Shown piece by piece: positions 37,540 through 46,522 of a DNA stretch of 64,000 nucleotides. The translations under genes were made by a program, and so were the position numbers. Origin of the DNA: Chiayiivirga sp. (GTDB lineage Bacteria > Pseudomonadota > Gammaproteobacteria > Xanthomonadales > Xanthomonadaceae); NCBI GenBank assembly GCA_022647565.1, contig JALCLA010000002.1, forward strand, positions 62,001 to 126,000, read 5' to 3'. Each line of letters starts with the position of its first letter. Positions within the stretch are counted from its first letter, which is position 1. The notes beneath the pieces were generated by a model. The model saw only the letters and a list, made by a program, of their open reading frames with translations, was not told the origin of the DNA and made no database searches.

Positions 37540-38493
37540 ATGAAATCCTGGATTGCCCTGGTTCTGTTTGCCGCTGCCGGCCTTGCACAGGCACAGCAGC
37601 GCGTTCTGCTCGACACCGATCGTGGCCCCATTCTGGTGGAACTCGATGCGGCGAAGGCGCCGAACACGGTGGCGAACTTCCTGCGATACGTCGATGACAA
37701 GCGCTACGACAACATCCTGCTCTACCGCATCCTGAAGGACTTCATCATCCAGGGCGGCGGCTACAAGGAAGACACCTCGCCGGTGGCGCGCTTCCCCAAC
37801 ATCGCGAGCGAGCGCAACAACGGCCTGCTCAACACGCCCGGCACCATCGCCATGGCGCTCGCCAACCAGGCCAACGGCCAGCCCGACACCGGCAGCGCCA
37901 ATGTCGACTTCTTCTTCAACATGAATACCAACACCGTGCTCGACCCGAACTTCACCGTGTTCGGCAAGGTGGTGTACGGCATGGGCACGCTGGCACTGAT
38001 CAACCCGATCACGGTGAACTTCAACCAGAACAACCAGCCGATCCGGCCACCGCTGATCAAGCGCACCGTGCGCGTCGCGGCCGGCAGCTTCCCGATCCTC
38101 GCCCAGCACGCGGGCGGCTGGTACGACCCGGCCAAGCCCGGCAAGGGCTTCAGCATCGAAGTGGCCAACGGCAGCGATGCCGCCGGCAATCCGGTCCTGG
38201 TTGCCTACTGGTACGACTACTTCGAAGGCAAGCAGGTATGGATGGGCGGCGCGGCTTCCTTCGCGTGGGGCGCAAGCTCGGTGGAAGTGCCGCTGCAGAT
38301 CACCCAGGGCGGCGTCTTCGGACCAAACTTCGACCCGGCCACCGTCACCAGCAACCCCAACTGGGGCAAGCTGACGGTGAAGTTCACCGCCTGCGACCGC
38401 GCCAGCTTCAGTTACACCTCGCTCTACGGCAACGGCAGCTACGAGCTGCGCCGCCTCACCCTGCCGAGCGGCACGCGCTGCGACGCGAACTGA
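37540..38493 (+). CDS. Secreted cyclophilin fused to a C-terminal WYDP-type domain
   Basis: A 317-residue protein. The signal peptide (ALVLFAAAGLAQAQ) and a divergent cyclophilin domain (about 20-180: YRILKDFIIQGGGY, GTIAMALANQANGQPDTGSA, FTVFGKVVYGMGTLALI) are followed by a beta-rich domain (about 190-317). This begins GGWYDPAKPGKGFSIEV and continues LVAYWYDYFEGKQVWMGG. The usual active-site Arg-Gln-Phe pattern is partly changed. The tail domain recurs in secreted proteins of this bacterial group as I recall, but has no known role. ATG 37540 follows GCAGGAA. Confidence 0.82.
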   Translation: MKSWIALVLFAAAGLAQAQQRVLLDTDRGPILVELDAAKAPNTVANFLRYVDDKRYDNILLYRILKDFIIQGGGYKEDTSPVARFPNIASERNNGLLNTPGTIAMALANQANGQPDTGSANVDFFFNMNTNTVLDPNFTVFGKVVYGMGTLALINPITVNFNQNNQPIRPPLIKRTVRVAAGSFPILAQHAGGWYDPAKPGKGFSIEVANGSDAAGNPVLVAYWYDYFEGKQVWMGGAASFAWGASSVEVPLQITQGGVFGPNFDPATVTSNPNWGKLTVKFTACDRASFSYTSLYGNGSYELRRLTLPSGTRCDAN

Positions 38494-39112
38494 CCGAAGG
38501 TTCCGGGCTCGCGACGGCTTCGAGCCGTCGCAGCCAGAAGGTCAGCGGCTTCTCGCTCTCGACCGTTTCCCCGATTTCGCGCCACGCCAGCCGCATGCTC
38601 ATGCCGGGCTGGCGCTGGTAGCCGCGACCCGACCAGAACGCATCGTTGCCGCGATACCCCGCGGGGCGGCGCGGATCGTCCGGTGCCCGGTCCACCGCGG
38701 CAAACGCGGTGAAGTCGAATCGCCCGAGCCGGCGCGCATGTGCTTCGCGCGCATCGAAAAACCGGTGCCCGAGGCCAAGTCCGCGATGACTCGGCAGCAG
38801 CACCGATTCGCCGCAATAGAACACGCGCTCCACCTCCAGGCCACGATCGAGGAAGGGCTGCCGGAACGCCGCGCCGTCGTGCGCCAGCGGAATCCCGGTG
38901 GATGCGCCAACCGCTTCGTTGCCATCGAAGGCCAGCACGAACACGCTGTCCGGCGATCGCGCGTAGGTCGCGAGATAGCGCCGCTCGTAGTCGGGATCGC
39001 CGTCGTACAGGTACGGGTAATCACGGAACACCGCGATCCGCAGCCGCGCCACGTCGTCCAGATGCGGCGCGATCTGCGCGCCGCACAGGACCCGCAGCTC
39101 GATTTCGGCCAT
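38456..39112 (-). CDS. GNAT family acetyltransferase
   Basis: A 218-residue GNAT-like protein: LRIAVFRDYPYLYDGDPDYE, VFVLAFDGNEAVGASTGIPL, LLPSHRGLGLGHRFFDAREA (acetyl-CoA loop) and GRFDFTAFAAVDRAPDDPR. Its 3' end overlaps the convergent cyclophilin gene by 38 bases. It follows the DUF885 gene by eight bases, likely as an operon. Substrate unknown. Confidence 0.82.
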   Translation of the reverse strand: MAEIELRVLCGAQIAPHLDDVARLRIAVFRDYPYLYDGDPDYERRYLATYARSPDSVFVLAFDGNEAVGASTGIPLAHDGAAFRQPFLDRGLEVERVFYCGESVLLPSHRGLGLGHRFFDAREAHARRLGRFDFTAFAAVDRAPDDPRRPAGYRGNDAFWSGRGYQRQPGMSMRLAWREIGETVESEKPLTFWLRRLEAVASPEPSVSSRRSACRSAG

Positions 39113-39120
39113 CGCGCGGC

Positions 39121-40944
39121 TCAACTGCCCCGTTTCTCGCTTGCCACCCATTGGTCCACGCGCTGCTCCAGCAATTGCAGCGGCATGTCGCCGCCGGTGA
39201 GCACGAGATCGTGGAAACGCGACAGCACGAACCGGCCACCCAGCTCGGATTTCGCGCGCTCGCGCAGTTCGAGGAGCTTGTTCATGCCGACCTTGTAGGC
39301 GAGCGCCTGCCCCGGGTTCACCAGGTAGCGTTCGATTTCCGCCACCACGTCGGTTTCCGGCATGCCGGTGTGCTCCAGCATGTAGGCGATGGCTTGCTCG
39401 CGCGTCCAGCGCTTGTGGTGCATGCCGGTATCCACGACGAGGCGCACGGCGCGGAACATCTCGGCCTGCAGGCGCCCGAGGTTGTCGAGCGGGTCCTTCT
39501 GGAAGCCGCGCTCCCAGGCGAGACGCTCGGTATACAGGGCCCAACCCTCCGAGAACGCGGTGAATGGCAGGACCTTGCGGAAAGTCGGGACGCCGCTCAG
39601 CTCCTGCTGGATCGTGGTCTGGAAGTGATGTCCCGGGATCGCTTCGTGATAGGCCAGGGTGCGCATCCCGAAGCGCGCGACCTCCGCGGTGTTGCGCAGG
39701 TTGATGTAGAAGATGCCGGGACGCGAGCCGTCGAACGCCGGCGGGTTGTAGTAGGCACCCGGTGCGGTCTTCTCGCGGAATACCGGCACGCGCTCCACCG
39801 TCACACCCTGCCTGGGACGCACCTGGAAGGCGTCCCCCAGCCCCGCATTGATCTCGTCGATGATGCGCTGGAAGTCGGCGATGATCTGCGCGCGGCCTTC
39901 GTCGCTGTCGGGGTAGAGCTGGTCGGGGCGCTTGGCGATCTCCTGCACCCGCGCCCCGACGTTGCCCTCGACCAGGCCTTGCTCGCGCAGGATCGCATCC
40001 ATCTCGGCACCGATGCGCGCCACTTCCGTGAGGCCCAACTCATGCACCTGGTCCGGCGTCATGTCGGTGGTGGTGTGCTGGCGCACCGCGTAGGCGTAGA
40101 ACGCCTCGCCATCGGGCAGCGCCCACACGCCATTGTTGCCGCTCGCCTTGGGGGCCAGTTGCTCGTAATAGGTGATGAAGGTCTGGTAGGCGGGATACAC
40201 CGAATCGCGGACCTGTTGCTCCACCTCGCCCAGCAGGCGGCTGCGCACCGCCGGATTCATCGCGTCCGCCCCGATCTTGTCCAGCTTCTGCGCGAAACTG
40301 GTGTACAGCAGGTTCTCCCTGGGCGCGGCGGCAATGAAACGCCGCATCTCGTCCAGCACCTTCTCGATCACGAACTGCGGCGGGACGATGCCGGCGGTCT
40401 CGCGTGCCCTCAAGCCTTCCAGCGTCTGCGAGAACTTGAGCGGGAACTTGGAAAGCCGCGCGATGTAGTCGTTGGCCTCGCCTTCGCTGCCCACGGGATG
40501 TTGCGTGGCCATGAACGTGGGCATCTCGTTCTGCAGGCCGAACAACTGGTTGAGCGGATAGTTGTGGTGGCGAAAGCGGTCGCCTTCCTCCTGCATCGCC
40601 AGGAAGTACTCGAGCATGTCGTAGGACAGCCGGGTATTGGCATCGAGCGCGCTGCGATCGTAGCTGCGCAAGGTGGCGAGGTCCGCCTGCAGCTTGCCGC
40701 GCATCCGGTCCTCGGCCGCGAGCGAGGCATCGGCCAGGTCATCGCTGTACCAGTCCATCCACGGCGGCAGCATACGCATGCCCGAGAGCATCTCGGGATT
40801 GTCCACCGCGTATTCGATGAAGACGCGCTCGAAGAACCAGTCGATCTTCATCGGCTTGAACCAGATCGTGTGCGCGATCACGGCGGCCAGCAGCAGCAAC
40901 AGGAGCAGCAGGAGCCGGAAGCTCCATTTCAGGAAGAAGCGCAT
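39121..40944 (-). CDS. DUF885 family protein with N-terminal membrane anchor
   Basis: A 607-residue protein. An N-terminal hydrophobic run with nine leucines (LLLLLLLLLAAVIAHTI) can act as anchor or uncleaved signal. The zinc-like motif is YHEAIPGHHFQTTI, with the glutamate of FSEGWALYTERL downstream, the same arrangement as in the protein at 33752. The ATG at 40944 is chosen because it directly precedes the basic-hydrophobic start (MRFFLKW). Substrate unknown. Confidence 0.88.
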   Translation of the reverse strand: MRFFLKWSFRLLLLLLLLLAAVIAHTIWFKPMKIDWFFERVFIEYAVDNPEMLSGMRMLPPWMDWYSDDLADASLAAEDRMRGKLQADLATLRSYDRSALDANTRLSYDMLEYFLAMQEEGDRFRHHNYPLNQLFGLQNEMPTFMATQHPVGSEGEANDYIARLSKFPLKFSQTLEGLRARETAGIVPPQFVIEKVLDEMRRFIAAAPRENLLYTSFAQKLDKIGADAMNPAVRSRLLGEVEQQVRDSVYPAYQTFITYYEQLAPKASGNNGVWALPDGEAFYAYAVRQHTTTDMTPDQVHELGLTEVARIGAEMDAILREQGLVEGNVGARVQEIAKRPDQLYPDSDEGRAQIIADFQRIIDEINAGLGDAFQVRPRQGVTVERVPVFREKTAPGAYYNPPAFDGSRPGIFYINLRNTAEVARFGMRTLAYHEAIPGHHFQTTIQQELSGVPTFRKVLPFTAFSEGWALYTERLAWERGFQKDPLDNLGRLQAEMFRAVRLVVDTGMHHKRWTREQAIAYMLEHTGMPETDVVAEIERYLVNPGQALAYKVGMNKLLELRERAKSELGGRFVLSRFHDLVLTGGDMPLQLLEQRVDQWVASEKRGS

Positions 40945-41114
40945 CGGAATCCCCGTGGGAGGTGGCATGCAACGGACGCGGAACGATAGCAAATCCGCTC
41001 CCGCAACCGTGATCGCGAATTCACGTCTTCTGTCCGCTGCCGTCCCCGCTCCCCGTTCTCCCGACCAGGCAGCCGCAATAGTGGCTGTGCTGCCGAACCC
41101 CGGGAGTCGCCGCC

Positions 41115-42005
41115 ATGACCACGTCCGTATTGCGTTGCGCCATCGTCGCCGGCCTCGCCGGCCTGATCCTTGCCCAGGCCGCCCGCGCCGACTCGGTGAA
41201 CGGCCAGTTCGAACTCGACGGCAAAGCCTTGCAGCCGGGCGAGGTCGCGGCGTTCCGCATCCGCGACCAGTTCAACCCGCGCCAGTTCCAGACCTACGTG
41301 ATGCTGACCACGCGCCCGGTGCAGCGCGAGGCCATCGCCGCCGACAGCGACCCCTACACCGCTGCGATCAACGACGACGCCGCGATGCACGCGGACTATC
41401 TGGCGTTCTTCGTCAGCAAGGACGGCGAGGTCAGCATGAACGCGCACGTCGACGGCACCCAGTACATCGACTCCTCCGGCACGATCATGGGCCAGCGCGG
41501 CGCGTTGCTGGCCGAATGCAGCCAGAACACCGAACAACGCGTGGCCTGCACGGTGAAGGTGGCCAGGCCGGTGCAACCGGCGGATGGTCCCGGCTGGTCG
41601 GTGGACGTGGATTTCGACAGCGCCGTGCTGATGCGGCCTGCCGGCAAACCCCTGCCCAAGGACGGCGGCGAACCGGGGAAGACCTTGCTGGCGCTGGTGG
41701 CCGCCGCGCAAGGCGACGATCTGGCCAGGATCATCGCCTTGCTGACGCCGACCGAAGCCCAGGACTACCAACGCGACTACAACTCGCCCGAGGAAAACCT
41801 CGCCAATGCCAGGCAGATGTTCAACCTCACCTTGCCCAAGCAACCCAGGATCACGGGCGGCGAACTGCTGGACGACAACATCGCCCTGCTGGAAGTGGAA
41901 GGCGTGCCGAACCCGGGGATGCGCATGTTGTACCTGGTGCGGCTCGAACGGCACGAAGGCCGTTGGGGCTATGCCTACTCGACCCCGGTGGGGATGCTCG
42001 ACTGA
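41115..42005 (+). CDS. Secreted protein of unknown function
   Basis: A 296-residue protein with signal peptide (GLAGLILAQAARA). The mature start (VNGQFELDGKALQPGEVAAF) looks like a beta-sandwich. The central part covers residues about 40-150, and the C-terminal half has helices with LLALVAAAQGDDLARIIALL and a further beta region. I recognise no family. It lies between a DUF885 gene and rlmJ. Confidence 0.65.
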   Translation: MTTSVLRCAIVAGLAGLILAQAARADSVNGQFELDGKALQPGEVAAFRIRDQFNPRQFQTYVMLTTRPVQREAIAADSDPYTAAINDDAAMHADYLAFFVSKDGEVSMNAHVDGTQYIDSSGTIMGQRGALLAECSQNTEQRVACTVKVARPVQPADGPGWSVDVDFDSAVLMRPAGKPLPKDGGEPGKTLLALVAAAQGDDLARIIALLTPTEAQDYQRDYNSPEENLANARQMFNLTLPKQPRITGGELLDDNIALLEVEGVPNPGMRMLYLVRLERHEGRWGYAYSTPVGMLD

Positions 42006-42071
42006 GGCTTGACCGGCGCATGCATGCAACGCGATGCGCATCCTGCATCGCGCTGCCGTATCCTGCGACGC

Positions 42072-42929
42072 ATGAACTATCGCCACGCCTTCCACGCCGG
42101 CAACCATGCGGACGTGCTCAAGCACGTCGTGCTGCTCGGCCTCATCGATGCGCTCAAGCGCAAGGAAACCCCGTTCTTCGTGCTCGACACCCACGCCGGG
42201 CGCGGGTGCTACAACCTTGCCTCGGACGAGGCCGGCAAGACCGGCGAAGCCGTGGGCGGCGTCACCCAGTTGCTGGCCTGGGCGCGCAACGCGCGCCCGC
42301 TGCCTGCGGCCATCGCACGCTACCGCGATGCGCTGCGTGCCGCGCGCGATGCCGGCACCGAGGACCTCTATCCCGGTTCGCCGATGTTCATCGCGCAGGC
42401 CTTGCGTGCGCAGGATCGCGTCGCCGCGTGCGAAGTGCAGCCCGAGGAAGCCGCGGCGCTCAAACGCTTGTTCAGCAGCGATGCGCGCGTCGGCACCCAT
42501 GCGCGCGATGGCTACGCCGCGATGAAGGGCCTGCTTCCACCCAGGGAGAAGCGTGGCCTGGTGCTGATCGATCCGCCCTACGAAACCCAGGGGGCCGAGT
42601 TCGATGCCATCCTCGCCGCGCTGCGCGATGCCATGACGCGCTGGCCCGGCGGCATCCATGCCATCTGGTATCCGATCAAGCAGCGCCGCACGCTCCTGCC
42701 CTTCCTGCGCAAGGCGAGCAGCTTGCCGGTCAGGCAGGCCCTCGTGGCGGAGTTGCAGGTGCGTCCCGATGACTCGCCCCTGCGCATGAACGGCAGCGGT
42801 ATGCTGATCCTCAATCCGCCGTGGCAGTTCGATGCCGAGATTGCGGCCGCGCTGCCCGGGCTGACGCGCGCACTGGGCGAACCGGGCGCATCGCATCGGC
42901 TGGAATGGCTGAAGCAGGAGGCTGCATGA
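42072..42929 (+). CDS. rlmJ: 23S rRNA (adenine(2030)-N(6))-methyltransferase
   Basis: A 285-residue Rossmann methyltransferase: MNYRHAFHAGNHADVLKHVV, VLDTHAGRGCYNL (SAM loop), and the catalytic LIDPPYETQGAEF (DPPY, N6-adenine type), then GIHAIWYPIKQ. These match E. coli RlmJ. The start is ATG 42072; the open frame upstream is not conserved. The stop overlaps the lipoprotein start by four bases. Confidence 0.95.
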   Translation: MNYRHAFHAGNHADVLKHVVLLGLIDALKRKETPFFVLDTHAGRGCYNLASDEAGKTGEAVGGVTQLLAWARNARPLPAAIARYRDALRAARDAGTEDLYPGSPMFIAQALRAQDRVAACEVQPEEAAALKRLFSSDARVGTHARDGYAAMKGLLPPREKRGLVLIDPPYETQGAEFDAILAALRDAMTRWPGGIHAIWYPIKQRRTLLPFLRKASSLPVRQALVAELQVRPDDSPLRMNGSGMLILNPPWQFDAEIAAALPGLTRALGEPGASHRLEWLKQEAA

Positions 42930-43435
42930 CCACACCCTCGTCCGCGCGTCGCCTGACCTGCGCCGGCCTCGCCCTGATCGCATTGATACTGAGTGGCTGC
43001 GCCACCGCACCGGCCTTCGTCGAGTTGCCGGCCGAACCCGCACCTTCGCCCTATCTGGTGGCCGAGGCGCCGCAGCAGTGGATGGAACGGCCGGTGCTGT
43101 GGGGCGGCATGATTCTTGAGGTTCGCAACTACGAACGCCACAGCGAAATCGAGATCCTCGCCTATCCGCTCGACACCCGGCAGCGGCCGATGCTGGAAAA
43201 GGCCGATCACGGACGTTTCATTGCGTTGTTCCCGGGCTACGTCGAGTCAAATGACTATCCCGAAGGACGCTTCCTCAGCCTGATCGGCCGGGTCACGGGG
43301 GAGCGCCGCGGCGCGCTACGCAGCGCTCCTTACGTCTGGCCCGAGATCGACGTGAATCGGCTGCACCTGTGGCCCCGGGATTTCCGCTCCCGATCGAAAT
43401 GGAGCGTCGGCGTCGGAGTGGGCGTCCACTTCTGA
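42926..43435 (+). CDS. Slp family outer-membrane lipoprotein
   Basis: A 169-residue protein with a lipoprotein signal (LIALILSGC, cysteine acylated). The body resembles Slp/YeaY proteins: VLWGGMILEVRNY, IEILAYPLDTRQRPML, GRFLSLIGRVTGERRG and an Arg/Trp-rich C-terminus. Slp is starvation-induced in E. coli; function is unknown. The start is translationally coupled to rlmJ (ATGA). Confidence 0.85.
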   Translation: MTTPSSARRLTCAGLALIALILSGCATAPAFVELPAEPAPSPYLVAEAPQQWMERPVLWGGMILEVRNYERHSEIEILAYPLDTRQRPMLEKADHGRFIALFPGYVESNDYPEGRFLSLIGRVTGERRGALRSAPYVWPEIDVNRLHLWPRDFRSRSKWSVGVGVGVHF

Positions 43436-43521
43436 GCCCGTTTGGCAGGTCGTGGTCCGTTCCGGCGTAATCACCGGCGGAAGTTCCGTTATCCGGTTCA
43501 GTCCCCGGATGGAGGCTTGTG

Positions 43522-46506
43522 ATGCGACCGATAGTCTTGCTGGCCGCCTCGGCGTTCGCGCTTGCCGCGTCAGCGCAGGATCTCACGATCTACGACGATG
43601 CCCTGCGCAACGATTTCGTGCCCGGCTACTCGTACAACGGCACGGTCAACTTCGCCAACGCCACCCCGGCACGCACCGGCACGGCCTCGATTGCCTTCAC
43701 CGGCAGCGGCAATGGCGCGGTCTCGTTCCCGAACGAGCTGCGCGGCTTCGACACCACGCAGTACGCCGGACTGCGCTTCCAGGTGCATGGCGGCGCCACC
43801 GGCGCGCAGCAACTGCGGCTGCAGGTCTACAGCGACCTCGGAGCGACCCTGGCGCACGACGTGGCGCTGGACGGCTTCATCGCCGGAGGCAGTGTCGCGG
43901 CGAACCAATGGCGCGCGGTGGAAGTGCGCTTCGCCCAACTCGCGCCACCGTTTTCGGGTGGATTCAAGCGGCTCGACATCCAGGTCGAAGGCAACGGCAC
44001 CCAGCCGACCTTCTATCTGGACGACGTCGCCCTGATCGCGGCCCAGGCGCGGATCTTCGTCGACGGATTCGAAGGCACGACACCCGGGGCTGCGGGCGAA
44101 CTGCGCTTCACCCGCGCAGATTTCAGCGCGGCCGAGGATGGCGGCAACGCGATGATCACGGTGCAGCGCGTGAATGGCAGCGTGGGCGCGGTATCGGTCG
44201 ACATCGCCACCAGCGATGCCGGCGCCACCGCACCGGACGACTACGCCGCCAGCGCCGCGACGCTCGCCTGGGCCGATGGCGATACGGCCAACAAGCTGCT
44301 GCTGGTGCCGCTGGTGGCGGACGCGCTTGCCGAGCAAGGCGAGTCCGTCGCGTTGACGCTGAGCAATCCCGTCGGCGGCGCCAGCCTCGCCGCGCCGTCG
44401 ACGGCCACGCTGTCCATTATCGAGCCCGAACTGCTGTTCGTGCCGCAGTTCACCCAAGGGGGAAGCGGTGCCATTCGGGTATACCGACGCGGTGCCGGGG
44501 GTTTCCTGTTCTCGAATGTTGCGACCTTGCCCGCCAACACCAATCCGAACGCGGTCGCGTTCGCACCGGACGGCAAGCTGTGGGTCGTCGACGGCGGTGC
44601 TCCGAATCGCCTGCTGCGTTTCGACACCGACCAGGTCGCCTTGCTGCCCAACCCCGTGCCGGAAGCCATCGTCACGCCGGCCGGCAACGCCACCGGCGAC
44701 TACTTCGACCTCGCCTTCTTCGGAGACTACGCCTATGTCTCGCAAAGCGACTTCGGTGCCACGCATCGCATCCTGAAGCTGCCGCTTGCGAGCCTTGCAA
44801 ACAGCAGCAGTCCGGTCCCGGTGCTGCTGGAGAACGCCAGCCTCGACGTTCCCGCCGGCCTCGAGTTCGACCCGCAAGGACGCTTGTGGGTGAGCAACTA
44901 CAGCGGTCAACGCCTGGTACGCATGAGCACCGACACCGGCACCGCCGATCGCGTCGGGAACTCGGTGAATCTCGGCGCGCGTGCCTCGCTCGGCAATCCC
45001 GAAGGCCTGGCCTTCGACGTCGCGGGAACGCTCTGGGTCGGCAACAACGGCGCGCCGACAGCGGCGGGATACGGAGCGGCGCAACTCGACGACCCCGGCT
45101 TCAGTGCGCTCGCGCCCGCACATTTCATCGACATCGAGCCGGGCGTCACCACGCCGGGCAATGGCCACACCGGCTTCGTCGGCGGCCTTGCCTTCGACCG
45201 GGAAGGCGACCTGTGGCTCAACTATCAGCGCGCCTTCGCCGTGATCGAGTATGACGACCCCGCGCTCGGTGCTCCCGGCCAGACCCTGGCCAATGCCACC
45301 ACCGATCCGGGTTTTGGCGGCCTCGCCTTCTGGCCCGTTCCCGCGACCGTGCAACGCGGCGTGCAGGGCGCCACGCCTGCCGAGTTTCGCGGCACCACCC
45401 TCGTGGGCATGGAAACGCCCTTCACCACCTTCAATCAAGTCACGGGCCCGGTACAGGACACCGACTACCCGCGCTTCGACGAGAAGCTGCTCGACTACTA
45501 CGCCAGCAAGAACATGAGCGCACTGCGTCTGCTGGTTGGGTGGGAAGCGCTGCAATCGCAACTTTTGGGGCCGATTCCGGCCGCGGCGAATGGCAACTAC
45601 CAGAGCTACTTCGCCAACCTCGTGCGTGTCGTCAACTACGCCACGGATGTCAAAGGCATGACCGTGCTGATCACGCCCTGGCAGTACGACGACAACGTCA
45701 ACGGACTAGGCTTCGGCGGTGTCGGCGGCCCCACCTGGCGCGGCGGACGCGTCGGCACCGAGGTTGCACTCGCCGCATGGAGCGACTTCTGGACCAAGCT
45801 CGCCGGCCACTTCAAGGACAACCCGCGGGTGCAGTTCGTGCTCGTCACCGAGCCGAACAATATGTCGACGATGCAGTGGTTCCAGATCGCGCAAGCCGGG
45901 ATCAACGCAATTCGCGCGTCCGGTTCGACCCAGCGCATCCATGTCCCGGGCAACGGCTACTCGGGGGCGAGCACCTGGAACATCGGCAACGCCTTCTACG
46001 ACACCGCCGCGGTGAAACGCTCCAATGCCTACGGCTGGCTCAATGCCAATGGCGTCGGCCAGCCGATCAGCGATCCACTGGACAACCTCGCGGTGGAGGT
46101 GCACAGCTATGTCGACAGCGACCAAGGCGGCGTCACCGACCAGATCACTTCGGTGACCGCGCTGCGCACGCAACTGGCCAATACCGTCGATTGGGCGCGC
46201 GCCAACGGCCTGCGCGTGTACCTGGGCGAAACCGGCATGCACGCCACCACGTCGGTCACGGCGGGCGGCACCGCGCAGCAAGCCTGGGACGACTTCATCG
46301 CCTACTTCGAAACCAACGCCGACACGATGGAAGGATTCACCTGGTGGGCCGGCGGCGACCCGCGCGGCTGGTGGACCGATCAAGGCGCGAACGGCGGCGG
46401 CCACTACGCGATCTCGCCGCTGCATCCGAACAGCTATGTCGACCCCGACACCAGTTACAGCGGCGACAACGTCAACATGGACATGATCGAAAACGACTTC
46501 CGATGA
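43522..46506 (+). CDS. Secreted multidomain protein: CBM-like, Calx-beta, beta-propeller, GH5 glycoside hydrolase
   Basis: A 994-residue exported protein. Parts in order: signal peptide (ALAASAQ); a beta-sandwich like a carbohydrate-binding module (about 20-175, LRFQVHGGATGAQQLRLQVY); the motif IFVDGFEG (178-185); a Calx-beta repeat (about 190-295, ADFSAAEDGGNAMITVQRVN); an NHL/SMP-30-like propeller (about 300-625, NPNAVAFAPDGKLWVVDGG, PAGLEFDPQGRLWVSNYSG); and a GH5-type catalytic barrel (about 630-994, LRLLVGWEALQ). The likely acid is E777 (VLVTEPNN), the nucleophile E903 (YLGETGMH). The position before E777 is Thr where GH5 normally has Asn. It probably cleaves a beta-glucan or mannan outside the cell. 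ATG 43522 follows GGAGG. Confidence 0.82.
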   Translation: MRPIVLLAASAFALAASAQDLTIYDDALRNDFVPGYSYNGTVNFANATPARTGTASIAFTGSGNGAVSFPNELRGFDTTQYAGLRFQVHGGATGAQQLRLQVYSDLGATLAHDVALDGFIAGGSVAANQWRAVEVRFAQLAPPFSGGFKRLDIQVEGNGTQPTFYLDDVALIAAQARIFVDGFEGTTPGAAGELRFTRADFSAAEDGGNAMITVQRVNGSVGAVSVDIATSDAGATAPDDYAASAATLAWADGDTANKLLLVPLVADALAEQGESVALTLSNPVGGASLAAPSTATLSIIEPELLFVPQFTQGGSGAIRVYRRGAGGFLFSNVATLPANTNPNAVAFAPDGKLWVVDGGAPNRLLRFDTDQVALLPNPVPEAIVTPAGNATGDYFDLAFFGDYAYVSQSDFGATHRILKLPLASLANSSSPVPVLLENASLDVPAGLEFDPQGRLWVSNYSGQRLVRMSTDTGTADRVGNSVNLGARASLGNPEGLAFDVAGTLWVGNNGAPTAAGYGAAQLDDPGFSALAPAHFIDIEPGVTTPGNGHTGFVGGLAFDREGDLWLNYQRAFAVIEYDDPALGAPGQTLANATTDPGFGGLAFWPVPATVQRGVQGATPAEFRGTTLVGMETPFTTFNQVTGPVQDTDYPRFDEKLLDYYASKNMSALRLLVGWEALQSQLLGPIPAAANGNYQSYFANLVRVVNYATDVKGMTVLITPWQYDDNVNGLGFGGVGGPTWRGGRVGTEVALAAWSDFWTKLAGHFKDNPRVQFVLVTEPNNMSTMQWFQIAQAGINAIRASGSTQRIHVPGNGYSGASTWNIGNAFYDTAAVKRSNAYGWLNANGVGQPISDPLDNLAVEVHSYVDSDQGGVTDQITSVTALRTQLANTVDWARANGLRVYLGETGMHATTSVTAGGTAQQAWDDFIAYFETNADTMEGFTWWAGGDPRGWWTDQGANGGGHYAISPLHPNSYVDPDTSYSGDNVNMDMIENDFR

Positions 46507-46522
46507 AACGAATCCCAGGGCG

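Noticed and set aside
43570..45561. Long minus-strand open frame opposite the GH5 chimera
   Set aside because: The plus strand encodes recognisable domains throughout; the antisense frame shows no domain and has shadow-like composition.
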